Shown here: piece by piece, positions 9,599 to 21,020 of the stretch
How the letters are laid out: every line of letters begins with the position of its first letter
Position numbering within the stretch: position 1 is the stretch's first letter
From: Collybiopsis luxurians FD-317 M1
Taxonomy: Eukaryota; Basidiomycota; Agaricomycetes; Agaricales; Omphalotaceae
Assembly (NCBI GenBank): GCA_000827265.1
Contig: KN834786.1
Location: 465,766 to 529,765 of the forward strand
Direction of reading: 5' to 3'
DNA: 64,000 nucleotides
Position numbers and translations under genes: made by a program
The notes under the pieces: generated by a model
Seen by the model: only the letters and a program-made list of their open reading frames with translations
What the model was told of the DNA's origin: nothing
The model's database searches: none

Positions 9599-12057
9599 AT
9601 GTGGTCAGCCCTACAGCTAGTCCTATCTATCGTCGCAAGTATCTTTCTTTATCATCTCTTCAAGGTGATTCGATGGATTTTCTTCCATCCACTCTCCTAC
9701 ACAGCAAAGCCTGCCCTGCGTGGTCCGCCAAGCCCCAGTTGGCTATTAGGGCACCTTAAACTAACCTGGTTCAATGTAAGTAACAAGCCCTTCCTCCTTT
9801 CCTACTTCCTTGTGGCGACTTGGGCGTGCTCACCGAAGTGTTTGGTCCAGGTGTACCGTCCCGGAGAAACTTCAATTTTTGATAAATGGCGAGAGCTGTA
9901 TGGGAATACCTTCTCTGTCAAAGGTCCTTTTGGGGTGAGCTTTGTCCACTCACATCAAGCAATCATCCACTTGCTGACTACATGCATTCTTCTTCAGAAG
10001 CAGGGAATCGTCACAATGGACACCAAAACTATTCAACACATTCTGAAAAATGATCATATTTATGTGAAACCACCCTCCACCCAGGGTATTCTTAGGATGA
10101 TGCTTGGTGAAGGTAAAGCAAGATTATGATTGTTCTAAGAAGGCTCTAATTCTTTGGCTCAAAACACAGCCCCCAGTGTTCTCCTTTCTGAAGGTGCTCA
10201 GCATAGAGCTCAGGTACTATTTTTTCTCCCCTTTTTCGGTTCTTAGTGTTGAACGTCTGCTCGAACCACTAGCGCAAAGTCATGGTGTGTCGTACTCAAA
10301 CTTATATTTAACAGCTTTCTCACTTGCTTGGTATCCAATCTGATGAAGAATCCAGCTTTCGGTCCTAATCACATTCGTGAGTTGACCCGAACATTTTTTG
10401 AAAAAGCTACCGAAGTAAGTGCAAGTTGTTTCCTCCGGACCACTTTTAGAGTCTCATCTATTAACGTCTACGTGCAACTGCAGCTTCGTGATATCTGGGC
10501 GAACCATGTACAGCCTTCAGGCATTGGAAAAGTAGATGCAGCTGACTGGCTGAGTAAAGCGACAATGGATGTCATTGGCCTAACAGGTTCGTCCCCGAGC
10601 TAAACAGTACATATACCTAACCAATTGAACCATCTTTGTAGGTTTTAATTATTCCTTCAACGCTTTGAATGATCGAGGCCAAGTTAACGAGTTGAATCAA
10701 ACCCTCGGTGCAATGATTCGTACCACATTCAAACCAAGTACGGTTTGGATGCTCGTATTAACTGCGCTCCCCATTCGGCCGCTTTTGCGTGCTGTAAGTA
10801 TCTTTTCTCCGCGCGACTGAAAGGTACTGACGTCTTTTCTTCACGCACAGCTTTCTTGGGCTTCTGGAACTACAGCCGGCAAGTCATTTCTTTTATTTTT
10901 CCGCAGGGAATATTAACAGCTGGGATCGTTATCAGCAATGCAAAATGCCGCTGAACGCATGCAACGGATCGGCAGAGAGATTTTGGCAGAAAGTAAAGCT
11001 TACTTGGCTGCCACAGGCGAGAAAGATGGCAGTGTGGGGGCTCGTGACTTAATTTCGCTGCTCCTCAAGTCAAATATGAGCACTGAAATACCTCCAGAAG
11101 AGCGGATGAGCGATGTAGATGTCATCGCGCGTATGTCTGCTCTTCCTCCTAGGATGTGATTGTCTAACAATACTGTCATAGAGATCCCCACGTTTGTCAT
11201 TGCTGGATTCGAAACAACTAGCGTTTCAACTACTTGGGCACTATTCGAGCTTGCCCAGAATCCGCAAATCCAGTCCAAATTGCGAGAAGAACTGTTGAGC
11301 GTGCATACATCGACTCCACGTATGGAACAGCTAAATGAACTTCCCCATCTGGATGCATTTGTTCGCGAAACGCTCCGCCTTCATGCTCCTCTCACTGCTA
11401 CTTATCGAGCTGCCACTCAAGATGACCTTCTTCCTCTGACACAACCTATTATTGACGGGGAAGGAAAAATTCATAATGAATTACTGTGAGTGTTGCTTAC
11501 ATCGGAAGTGGGGAGTAAATGGCTTATAACGCCCTATGTACATATGTAGGATTCGGAAAGGACAGAATATCAGCCTGTCCTTGTTCGAGGTCAATACTGA
11601 TAAATCACTTTGGGGGCCAGATGCATATGAATTTAAGTGAGTTGGGGTTCATTCATCTCTTTCTGCTCTAAACGCACAACTCCTTCATATACCAGACCAG
11701 ATCGGTGGCTCAGCATTCCCGACAGCGTCAACACAATTCCAGGTGTCTGGAGTAACTTGATGACGTTTTTGGGAGGCCCTCGAGGATGCATCGGCTGGCG
11801 TTTCGCTCTTATCGAGTACGCATCTCTTTTCATTTTCCTCCGTGAAGAAGTTCTGACCTTTCAATCATTTTAATACTCCTAGAATGAAAGCTCTTTTGTT
11901 CACCCTGGTACGCAGCTTTGAACTTCAGCTGGACGTTCCAAAGGAGGAATTGGTTGTTGTCAGCGCGGCATCAATGCAACGGCCATCCTTGCGATCTGAG
12001 CCTAATCGTGCTAGATTGCCTCTGCTTATTAGGCCGTTGCAAATGAGTGAACATTAA
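9599..12057 (+). CDS. cytochrome P450 monooxygenase
   Basis: A membrane-anchored P450 with an N-terminal hydrophobic helix ([15 protein letters not shown]) followed by a Pro-rich hinge (RGPPSPSW). There are about twelve exons. Clear ones start at 9599, 9851 and 9998 and continue to the last exon from about 11883. All core motifs are present: the I-helix oxygen-binding AGFETTS, K-helix ETLR, the PDRW aromatic region and the heme loop [14 protein letters not shown] with its Cys ligand. The C-terminus ends RPLQMSEH. The exon joining AEG..HRxQ to NPAFGPN (about 10214-10352) is hard to model and may be damaged. The substrate cannot be told; the family suggests hydroxylation of a lipophilic metabolite. 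It is followed by MDR and SDR reductases, so a small metabolic cluster is possible. Confidence 0.88.
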
Positions 12058-12145
12058 AAGGAGAGACTTCTAGAAGAGAAACTTGTATTTCGCATGCTTC
12101 AAAACCAGAGATATAGTTAAGGGTAATTCTACTCAAAATTCGTTC

Positions 12146-13343
12146 CTACAGAGATATGACAACCTTTCGTCCTCGATACTTATCGGCCTTCAAATCACGC
12201 AATCCCGCGATTATGGCCTCCAATCCTCCCGAAAGTTCAACAATCCTGCAAGGCTGAATGGAATATGATCAGTACCAGTTTGAGCCTCAAGGTCCTCAAC
12301 AAACCTTCAAAATCCCAGTTCCAAACAAGCCTTCAAGCTTTGCCCATTGGGCTTTACCAAACTCTCGATTGGAGTCGGACCATGTTGAGCCAAAAATCAT
12401 TCCCGCGGTGTTGCCTTTAGGTACTTCTGTCTTCAACGGGAGAACGGTACCAAGATGCGTTCCGCTTTTGAGACACGCTAAAGTAGCTGCTTGAGTCGTT
12501 GGTGTTCCCGCAGCATCAATCGCTGAGTCTACTTTTCCCCCAGCGATACCTTCGATAATCTTTGGAAGGTCCTGGTCTGGAACTTCATTTCGGTCGATGA
12601 GGTGTGTAGCACCCAAAGATTTAAGGTATTCGAAATGTTCTGCAGCGGAATTGGTGATGATGTATTTGAAGTCGAGTGTTTTGAAAAGTTGAATAGCTGA
12701 GTGAGCATGGTTCACATGAGCTACGTGCTCGCGACTGGCAGCCCGAACTTACCGAATTGTCCTACAGATGTGCCACCTCCTGCAACGAAGGCCGATTGAC
12801 CAGAGTATTTTACGTTGGGGTCAAACATTGGGTTTAGGCCTGAACCATTCGGAGTAGGCGCGAACAAGGAAACGGTCGCTGTAGTGAGGGCCGAAGGAAT
12901 ACTGGCCGCTTGATTGTAAGATAGATTCGAGGGAATCTTGGATGCCATTTCAGCAGGAACAAGAGTGTATTCCTGGAATGCACCATACTCGACCCCTAGA
13001 TGGCCTCCACATTGGAAGAATCTGCACAGTATAAGCGGGTTAATGTCCGATTATATGAAAGTAAGAAAGAAATAACCGACACGCGATCGTTCTCAGAAAA
13101 CCCAAGAACGTCTTGACCAATTTCGACAATGTCGCCAGCTGCATCATGCCCAAGCACGGCAGGATACTGCTTGATGAGCAAATCAAACCCGGGCAAGTCC
13201 TGAACCTTCCAATCAATGGGATTGAGGGAGATGGATTTTACTTTGACAAGGATTTGCCCGGGAGAGGGCTTGGGGATCGGTCGCGAGGAAATCTCATACG
13301 AGTGAGCAGAGGTGAAGAATAGAGCTTTTTGAGTTTGGGACAT
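12146..13343 (-). CDS. zinc-independent MDR oxidoreductase (enoyl/quinone reductase-like), copy A
   Basis: A medium-chain dehydrogenase/reductase of the quinone-oxidoreductase/trans-enoyl-reductase type that uses NAD(P)H. Four exons start at 13343 (QKALFFTSAHSYEI). The catalytic-domain signature is SLNPIDWK..LGHDAAGDI, the nucleotide-binding loop is AFVAGGGTSVGQFG, and the last exon reads CRIVELSGGLEAI..GRKVVISL. The cysteines of classical Zn-ADHs are missing, as expected for the family. The first donor site (GTCGGT) is non-canonical compared with its two paralogues. Copy B lies just upstream in the same direction and copy C at 44105-45300. The substrate is unknown. Confidence 0.86.
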
Positions 13344-13406
13344 TCCGATTTCTCTTTAGTAGGTTCAAATTCTGAAGGTGTCTATTTGCAATCTCGAAGC
13401 TGGTGG

Positions 13407-13414
13407 AATTTATA
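13407..13414 (-). promoter_or_regulatory. TATA box of MDR copy A
   Basis: On the minus strand this reads TATAAATT, 64 bp before the copy A start codon. The same arrangement (CACG..TATAAA) occurs before copy B. Confidence 0.45.
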
Positions 13415-13456
13415 CGTGATCAGCTACAGTGAAAAGGATGTGTGGGCCTGCACGAG

Positions 13457-13469
13457 CCGACTTGGTCGG
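13457..13469. promoter_or_regulatory. inverted-repeat site CCGAC-N3-GTCGG before MDR copy A
   Basis: CCGACTTGGTCGG lies 114 bp before the copy A start. The near-identical CCGACTCAGTCGG lies 125 bp before copy B, each followed by GGATATAAnAGGGC. It could be a Zn-cluster activator site. Shared ancestry of the two promoters also explains the similarity. Confidence 0.4.
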
Positions 13470-13846
13470 GATATAAAAGGGCAAGATGTTATTCAGTAAG
13501 GCAAAACATATCTACTTCCAGCTGTTCCGAATGCGGGACCCCGCGGCGTAATATCTATCTTTCCATCTATCCCGATGACGGTGGGGGAAAGGAAACGGTC
13601 GGACCCTGGCCAGCACACTGAAACATATTTTTCAACTCAAATGTTCCGTGCTCGCCTAACGTTCAATCCTAGTCAAGGCTGGCTCTATCCTTCCTTTTAT
13701 AGCAACAGATCCTCCGCATATATACTGAAGTAACTTTTTATAGCCTTTTTTCCTTAGTAAGGAACTCCAGCATGACTATCTATCGAAAGATGAGACTGCG
13801 CATACACTAGAACTATTCAGGATTTATTTCTACGAAATTTACGCTC

Positions 13847-15042
13847 CTAGAAAGAAATGACAACCTTTCGTCCTCGGTACTTATCTGCTTTCAAGTCCCG
13901 CAGTCCCGCAAGAATCCCCTCTAATCCTCCCGAAAGTTCAACAATTCTGCAAGGCTGCATGGATTTTGATCAGTAGCGCTTCAGTCGCAAAGCCCACAAC
14001 GAACCTTCAGAATCTCAGTTCCGAACAAACTCTCAAGCTTTGCCCATTGAGCTTTACCAAACTCTCGGTTGAAGTCGGACCATGTCGAACCCCAAATCAT
14101 TCCAGCGGTGTTGCCTTTAGGTACTTCGGTCTTCAACGGGAGAACGGTTCCGAGATGTGTTCCGCTTTTGAGACACGCCAGAGCGGCTGCTTGAGTCGTC
14201 GGTGTTCCCGCAGCATCAATCGCTGCGTCCACTTTTCCTCCGGCGATACTTTCGATGATCTTTGAAAGATCTTTGTCCGAAACTTCATTGCGGTCGATAA
14301 GGTCTGTAGCACCCAAAGATCTAAGGTAGTCAAAGTGTTCTGCAGCGGAATTGGTGATGATATGTTTGAAGTCGAGAGTTTTGAGGAGCTGGATAGCTAA
14401 ATGAGTAGTCTCTGAATGAGCGACCTTTTTCCTCGCTGGTACCAGTACCTACCGAACTGTCCTACAGATGTGCCACCACCTGCAACGAAAGCTGACTGAC
14501 CGGAGTACCTGACGTGAGGATCAAACGTCGGATTGAGGCCTGAACCATTCGGAACAGGTGCGAACAGAGAAACAGTCGCTGTAGTTAAAGCGAGAGGAAT
14601 ACTAGCTGCTTGGTCGTAGGATAAGTTGGAGGGAATTTTGGACGCAATTTCAGCAGGAACAAGGATGTATTCCTGGAATGCACCGTGATCGTCCCCTAGG
14701 TAGCCTGCACATTGGAAGAATCTGTAAAGTATATGCGAGATTATTGTTTCAGTATATACGTAAGAAAAAAGTGACCTACACACGATCGTTCTTAGAATAC
14801 CCGAGTACACCTTCACCGATTCCAACGACGTCGCCAGCAGCATCCTGCCCGAGGACGACCGGATACTGCTTGATCAGACCATCGAACCCAGGCAAATCCT
14901 GAACTTTCCAGTCGATGGGATTGAGGGAGATGGATTTTACTTTAACAAGAATATGCCCAGGGGAGGGCTTGGGTATCGGCCGCGAGGAGATCTCGTATGA
15001 GTGAGCGGAGGTGAAGAATAGCGCTTTTTGAGTGTGGGACAT
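13847..15042 (-). CDS. MDR oxidoreductase (enoyl/quinone reductase-like), copy B
   Basis: Tandem paralogue of copy A with the same four-exon structure and a very similar protein: start at 15042, SLNPIDWK, LGQDAAGDV, AFVAGGGTSVGQFG, and a final exon ending GRKVVISF. The intron donor after DRV is a regular GTAGGT here. It is transcribed away from the SDR gene at 15542 across a 499-bp shared promoter region. Family knowledge gives an NADPH-dependent reductase acting on an activated double bond; the true substrate is unknown. Frame and key residues look intact. Confidence 0.87.
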
Positions 15043-15113
15043 TGTAATAGTGATTCCTCCTATAGCTACGAGTTTGAGGGGGTATGGCTTGTAGTTTAGA
15101 GTTAGAGAACTCG

Positions 15114-15121
15114 ATTTTATA
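15114..15121 (-). promoter_or_regulatory. TATA box of MDR copy B
   Basis: The minus strand reads TATAAAAT, 72 bp before the start codon at 15042. Confidence 0.45.
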
Positions 15122-15166
15122 CGCGTGGTGTCACAGTGAAAATACTTTTGCATAAGCTCGCTGAAG

Positions 15167-15179
15167 CCGACTCAGTCGG
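15167..15179. promoter_or_regulatory. inverted-repeat site CCGAC-N3-GTCGG before MDR copy B
   Basis: CCGACTCAGTCGG, the counterpart of the site at 13457-13469. It lies in the region shared with the SDR gene on the other strand. Confidence 0.4.
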
Positions 15180-15448
15180 GATATAAGAGGGCTGAAAGCC
15201 GGAGTGTTACTTAGTCAAGCAAGACATATCCCGATGCTGGGGAAAAGGACCAGTCCCTACGCTTGGACGTGTTTTTCAGCTCTATCGCTCACTAGCGCTC
15301 ACTGCTCGCCTAGCGCTTAAGCTTAAGCCACATTTTGACCACGAAGGACGTCATTCCGGTCAAAGCTGACTATATCCTCCCTTCTTTGGTAACAAATACT
15401 TCATGAATGAATCATCATCACGATTCAGCGCCAATGGAGTACAGACTC

Positions 15449-15458
15449 ACGCGTCATA
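15449..15458 (+). promoter_or_regulatory. ACGCGTCATA element before SDR1
   Basis: This 10-mer ends 84 bp before the SDR1 start codon. The same 10-mer occurs at the same distance before the paralogous SDR2 (43695-43704, minus strand). Confidence 0.45.
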
Positions 15459-15541
15459 ATCCTCGTCAGATGCCACGTCAGGAAGACAGTCAAGGGCTTT
15501 AAAAGCCATTATCCAGTCGAGTATGTCTCCTTATTTTCATA

Positions 15542-16501
15542 ATGTCTTCAAATTCTCAGTCCACAAATGCAAAATTCACTGCACAAAACCTCTTCGACAT
15601 GTCCGACTGGACGTGCGTCGTTACTGGCGGAGGTACCGGAATCGGTCTCATGATCACCCAAGCATTCGCCAACAATGGCGCCAAGGTTTATATCACTGGC
15701 AGACGAAAGGACGTCCTCGATAACGCAGTTAACACCTGGGGCAGCTCTCTCGCTCATCCAAAAGGCAAACTCATTGCTATACAGAGCGATATCACAGATA
15801 AGGCGTCTATTTCGAATCTCGTTGAAGAATTGAAGCGGAGAGGGGAAAAGAATGTCGATGTTTTGGTGAATAATGCAGGCGTAAGCATGGGAAGCAGTGA
15901 AGTAGAAAAGGGAGATGAGAGTGCGGAACAGTTGGGTGGAGAGTTATTTGGGGAAGATTTTGCAAAATGGGAGGAGGTGTATAGGACGAATGTTATTGGA
16001 CACTTTTTCACTGCGGCAGCCTTTATTCCTCTTCTCGCTGCAACAGCCAACATCCATCCCGGCCGTACTGGGGTCGTGATCAACAACACATCCATCTCTG
16101 GCATCACTCGGACAACTCAGCATCATTTCAAGTACAACGTCTCCAAAGGCGCCGCGATCCATTTAAACACCTTGTTGGCCCAGGAGTTACGACGGGACGG
16201 AGTCAACGTCCGAGTGAATTCCGTTGCTCCGGGTATCTTCCCAAGCGAGATGACTGCGAAGGAGAGTGACGAGACGAACAAGTCTTCCATTCAGGCGGGT
16301 GATTTTGGCAAAGAAAAAGGTATCCCAGCAGGACGACCTGGAGCGGATGAGGATATGGCACAGACAGTACTGATGCTGGCATGCAACCAATACGCTTACG
16401 GCCAGGTGAGTCTCAAGAATTTCGCGCTCAGCGAGCCACCTGATCATCCCCTTCGTCAGACCATTGCTATTGACGGAGGTTATCTCTTGGAACATCCTTG
16501 A
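15542..16501 (+). CDS. short-chain dehydrogenase/reductase SDR1
   Basis: A classical NAD(P)-dependent SDR. Exon 1 is 15542-16405 and exon 2 is 16460-16501. The 54-bp intron between them is divisible by three and free of stops, so unspliced RNA would still be readable. Motifs: cofactor loop VVTGGGTGIG, NNAG, and the catalytic YNVSK preceded by a Ser in NTSISG; the tail is IDGGYLLEHP. About 300 residues. The Arg after the Rossmann strand (TGRRKD) suggests NADPH. It resembles beta-ketoacyl-reductase-like (RhlG-type) SDRs. It is divergent from MDR copy B, and the same pair recurs at 42.6-45.3 kb. Confidence 0.9.
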   Translation: MSSNSQSTNAKFTAQNLFDMSDWTCVVTGGGTGIGLMITQAFANNGAKVYITGRRKDVLDNAVNTWGSSLAHPKGKLIAIQSDITDKASISNLVEELKRRGEKNVDVLVNNAGVSMGSSEVEKGDESAEQLGGELFGEDFAKWEEVYRTNVIGHFFTAAAFIPLLAATANIHPGRTGVVINNTSISGITRTTQHHFKYNVSKGAAIHLNTLLAQELRRDGVNVRVNSVAPGIFPSEMTAKESDETNKSSIQAGDFGKEKGIPAGRPGADEDMAQTVLMLACNQYAYGQVSLKNFALSEPPDHPLRQTIAIDGGYLLEHP

Positions 16502-16657
16502 TTTTTTGGAGCTAGAGGGTAGTTAGTTGCGTCGAGTTTGAATTCAAAATCATTGTACATTGCATCCAGTTTATTCCAAATGTCAGTACTCGAGGGAAAA
16601 TGAGCCTTGGGTATATAGTATACAAGCATTACATAGTCCCAGCTTCAAACTGGTAGT

Positions 16658-18160
16658 CTAGCTCCCCTTGTCAATCGAGTTGGTAGAACGCTTAGCATCC
16701 TCTTGAGTTTCATCCGCATCCCGCCGCGTCGTGATAACCGTCTGCATGAGAATCTCTGTAGGACCTCTCCCTGTATTCGTCGTTGTATTTGATCTCGACC
16801 GTGCAGGCCATGTCACGCGTCGATCTCCACTGGCGTGAAAGGCTCCAGTAGCACTTGTATCACTAAATGCGCTTCCTTGAGCAACGCTTATGATGATACT
16901 GGAAAACTAGATCAAAGCGTTGCGTAAGCTCAAGGTCTCAAGCAATATCAACAAACATTTGAAAGGCTACACACCACGATTCCTATGATTGGAGTCTGAA
17001 GGTCGGTGAACACAGGAATCAAGATAAAATTATTAAGGGAAATGGCGACGATGTGAACGATAAGTATTGCGGTGTAGAAGGCGGCTGAGTATGACGAAGG
17101 AACATTTAATCAGTCTGGAAAAGGCGTCGAAAAAAAAGGCAACCGTACCGGATTCAATCAAGAGCGAAAGCAGCCCAGATAGCGAATCATTTCCAACTCT
17201 AGCATTCGTCGTCTTTCGTCGGACATTCCAAATGCGGAACGAAATCAGTACTGTGCGTGAAACCTAGATTCAGTCTCTCCTGCGTTGCTAATATTGAAGG
17301 ATGAATGACAAACCCGTGTTGGTTATATTTACAACAAGCGTCATAATCACAAATCTCTTCACGCTCGCCCCAAATTGTGCAAAATACTCCGCGATCTTTT
17401 CTGGAGCGGGAGGATTGGGCGCTGTCGCCATTTGCATAAGACTCAGAACCATTACGGCTGTGACAAGAAAGAAGCTCAGCATATACGACCCGAGACACGA
17501 TAAGAAGGTCTGACCAAAGTTACCCAAAACAAGGACCGCAGGAGCAATGACAATGTAGACGTTTTTTCCCCACACGATGTACGACCGATACGTCTTCACG
17601 GCGGCCGGTTGATTCAGAAAAATTTTTCGGCCCTCTGGATGAAAGCAACAGGAACTCACGATGAATGCATCCGATACCATAACTGACGCCATCCAAAGGG
17701 CGTCCACTAATACACTGACCGAACATAGAGAAAATATATATATTCGTGAGATACGTCGCATACAGACACTGGTAACATACCTGGATCTTTCCCAAGGCTC
17801 AGGCGGCTCAAATATACCTTGTAGCACCGGCTGAATTATGCGTACTAGGACCACAATACAGCGCTATTCGGAAAGCGGGCCTCAGTAAAGGCCTTCCAAC
17901 TCAAAATTTGAGCGGGAACACACACCGTGGTAACGAGAAGAACAAACGCTATATGGGTGAAAAGCAAATACCAGTGCAACTTTTTCCTGGTCTTGTATCG
18001 ATTCCATAAAATCAGGGAACAGCGTGCACCAAGCGATGTGTAGAAGCCTATGAAGAGACACGAGGGATTCAGAAAATAACAAGAAATCGAGAGGGGTATG
18101 CTAACCAAAGAGGAACGTCGAGAAACTGGCTGCGTATAATGACGATGCATATGAAGCCAT
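16658..18160 (-). CDS. seven-transmembrane fungal membrane protein
   Basis: A multi-exon gene for an integral membrane protein of the large basidiomycete 7TM family with the YRxYIVWG signature (here YRSYIVWGKN). The start at 18160 gives MASYASSLYAASF, spliced to FYTSLGARCSLILWNRYK. Hydrophobic segments include HWYLLFTHIAFVLLVTTV, DALWMASVMVSDAFI, VYIVIAPAVLVLGN, MLSFFLVTAVMVLSLM, RFVIMTLVVNITNTGL and AAFYTAILIVHIVAIS. A polar, Arg/Thr-rich cytoplasmic tail ends at 16658 (NSIDKGS). The family is uncharacterised; a receptor or sensor role is only inferred from topology. Exon borders in the 17100-17870 region are approximate. Confidence 0.78.
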
Positions 18161-19131
18161 GGGGAGTGAAGTAGCAGCAAAATCGTCGTGAAATAGGAAC
18201 TGTGTATATATCATGTAATTTTCATCCGACCTGGAGGTATGATCTGGCCCACTCCCTCACTCGTCAGGGACATTGGAACCGTGCATCGTAACGTACGCAG
18301 TCGAACGAAGCATTCCGCACTGGCGAATTCGCACGCACGGGAGAATCAAGGAATAAAAGAAATACCAACACAGAGAGAAGAGAATGAATGAATAGCGAAC
18401 GAAGGTATAGCCACACTTCACTGTAAAATCCTTTCTCACCAATGTGAGAGCGTTAAACTTTCCAAGAATTCTTGCACTGACAACCAGAAAGAAGTATGCA
18501 TTTGCCTAATTTCTTGGCTCGCCTCGCCCGGCCATGGTGACTTTTCTCTCTATAGTCACGCCCAGCCAATTAAACCGTGACATATACGAGGGACTTGTGG
18601 TTTCTTGTTTAATAGTGGATTCGGAAGCTCAACAACGATTCTGGTGTTCGGGAAATGCCAGTGAGGACGTTCACAGGCCATTCGTCCTGATTCTTGCGCT
18701 TCTTCCGTTCTTGTTACTTTCTATGGTGTAGAAAACGCTTTAGGCCCAAGCAAATCTTCGGATCCGTACTAATTCACCCAAAACATCCTTTGAAGGAATC
18801 GTCAGTTCAGGGTATTAAGCTCACTAGTGTTGATGGGATACGGATCCTGATGTCACCTTCTCGGTAGCATGTCTGAAAGGAGCGTTCCCAAGTAATTTTA
18901 CAGTAGTCTAAGCGCTTATTACTAAGCAGGCGCTTATGCGAAAGCTTAGAGAGACTAAGAGACGCGCCAAAAACGAGCTACGCGTCGTGCGCAAGATCGA
19001 AGGGTATAGGTTCAACGTTTCAACTGCTAGTGTGCTTAGGCTAAAAATACACTAGTCTAGGTACACTCTTGACTCAATCTATATTGAAAAAACCTGGCGT
19101 GCAAGAACGAACAACTACAGTTTCTGTAGTA
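18161..19131. other. intergenic, no gene recognised
   Basis: Promoter side of the 7TM gene and 3' side of the F-box gene. Open frames here are short and without domain similarity. I see nothing else, apart from short GCGCTTA/TAAGCGC repeats near 18910-18950. Confidence 0.4.
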
Positions 19132-20361
19132 TCAAAACCGACACATCACTTCCTCCACGGGCTTCCATTTCCCATCAACATTCACCGTTTTGAGGTTTGG
19201 TAATAGCCTTCCTTTTCCGTCCTCTTCGTCTAAAGTCAATCTATGCAAAAGACGCTCAGCATCCTCGGCAAACTGACATTCCAAAGCAAGGTCCGTAATG
19301 CTCGGTAGCTCTCTAACAAATCGAGCTATATCTTCAGAGCAGACACAGTTCTCCCCACTAAATTCGAGCAATCCGCGCATGCTCAAGTGTGTCAGGTCGA
19401 ACCGCGAATGCCCTTGTAGTTCCATCAGCGCCGTCGCCAGCGTCGGCCGCACCGGATATTGTTCCTCATTCGGATTCGCGATCCTTGAGAGGGATAAAGA
19501 TTTTAGATTTGGAAGTTGGATGGAGCGCAAGATGTGTGCAAGTGGTCGAATATCTGCTTCGAGCTCGAATGATTCGAGATTTTCTAGGCAGTAGTCACTC
19601 GAGTACTCCATCGAAAAGTCCATCATATGCCAGTAGGCTGTCCATATCTTGAGTCGAACAAGCCTTTTACAATGCGAAAAGATATGGTGGACTACCCCAG
19701 GATGCACCCCTGGTTTCTGGACAGTGATCTCCGTAAGGTTGCTCCATGGAAGAAAGTCATCTAAAAGTTGCAGGGAGAATGTCGGTAGAAGGGCTAGGTG
19801 GACACTATCCAACCGCTGAGCATATTGGAGAATTGTTCTTCCAACGCTCGCCGGCAGAGAGGGAGGATATATTCCTGCTAATGGATCAAAACGGAGCTCA
19901 ACAACGAGCTCTTGCAGCATCGGAGTCTGCAGAGTCCCCAAGCCGAAGAAAACCATGACGCTGTACCACGGAAGGGAAAGATGAAGCTTGCGCCACATAT
20001 GCGAATGGGTGCAAAGTGTTTCCATCAAGTCATTAAGCCCGGGACCTTGAGACAACGGGCTGATGTCTAGATCCACGTCAACCGCACGACTTCGAGAAAA
20101 CCATTGCGAAAGCAATTCTTTCCCATTCGGGTTGGCTGTGCAGCTTGCCCGTAAGTTTAGGTTAGCCCATAAGGCTGGCGTGCTGTAAGCCAGCTGTCTC
20201 CAATGAAAGCAGACCTGACTCAAAATCTCTGGTACTCCAGGTCCTCTTCTTTTCTCCACAGAAAATGAATTGGAGTTCGGTGTAGATGCCCATTCAAAAA
20301 TGTAGGCAAGAATTTCATTTGGTACGTTGTCAATCCACCTTCGCTTGGTGTGCACATCCAT
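19132..20361 (-). CDS. F-box protein with leucine-rich-repeat-like region
   Basis: A single-exon gene of 409 residues. An N-terminal F-box (about residues 9-55: IDNVPNEILAYIFEW.. VCFHWRQLAYSTPALWANL) would bind Skp1 in an SCF ubiquitin ligase. The rest holds Leu-rich segments (LQELVVEL-type, LKSLSLSRI, LTHLSMRGLL, ITDLALECQF) of the kind that recruit substrates. This type is hugely expanded in Agaricomycetes, and no specific target can be named. The ATG at 20361 is chosen because upstream sequence in frame has no ATG. Confidence 0.82.
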   Translation of the reverse strand: MDVHTKRRWIDNVPNEILAYIFEWASTPNSNSFSVEKRRGPGVPEILSQVCFHWRQLAYSTPALWANLNLRASCTANPNGKELLSQWFSRSRAVDVDLDISPLSQGPGLNDLMETLCTHSHMWRKLHLSLPWYSVMVFFGLGTLQTPMLQELVVELRFDPLAGIYPPSLPASVGRTILQYAQRLDSVHLALLPTFSLQLLDDFLPWSNLTEITVQKPGVHPGVVHHIFSHCKRLVRLKIWTAYWHMMDFSMEYSSDYCLENLESFELEADIRPLAHILRSIQLPNLKSLSLSRIANPNEEQYPVRPTLATALMELQGHSRFDLTHLSMRGLLEFSGENCVCSEDIARFVRELPSITDLALECQFAEDAERLLHRLTLDEEDGKGRLLPNLKTVNVDGKWKPVEEVMCRF

Positions 20362-21020
20362 TGCCTGAACAGTGAACACTAGTTAGCGAATGTACAATTG
20401 GAGCTTGTCAATGGCAAGCTCACCTTGTACTTGGTCCGTTTTGAAGGATGACGTGGAGAGGGTAAGAGCCGACTTGGCTTGATCATTCACTCGACCAAAC
20501 TTAAATAACCTCGGCAGGATTGTTCCTGTCTAAGGCGGTGGAGTTTACATCAGAGAACAGAAGCAGTTCTAATTCCATAGATTGAAGGATAAGTATACGA
20601 CCAGTCATGTACATCAACGAGAGCATCATGATCTCAGGATTGCCATGCCATCTGGTGCGTGGGAAAGTTCCCTATATTAACGGACGCGTCGGATCACGCC
20701 GAAATCACGTTACTTCGAACTCGGCGACGTAGGCTTACAGCGCCTTCAGCTTGGCTTCAACGACGATAGGGCGCACTTGGTCCTCAAATTATGCAGTCAG
20801 CGACTCTGAGTGACCACCATTAACTCATCTTACCGCTGCTCATATCCATACTGGTCTCGCATGTAGGATGTACCCTGCTTGACGATAGGCGGACACTTTT
20901 CTCGAAGCGACATCCGTTTACGTGAATTTGAACGTTGGCAATTTCAACGACCCTGTTGTCTGCGCAACAAAACCTTTCTTATATCCACTCTTTAGGTTCC
21001 ACTCATTCCAATGAACCAGA
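20362..21020. other. intergenic, divergent promoter region
   Basis: It separates the minus-strand F-box gene from the plus-strand gene at 21021. No coding signal or repeat was recognised. Confidence 0.4.

Noticed and set aside
9599..16501. A full secondary-metabolite gene cluster
   Set aside because: P450, MDR and SDR genes are close, but no backbone enzyme (PKS, NRPS, terpene synthase) is present, so only a small metabolic group is claimed.
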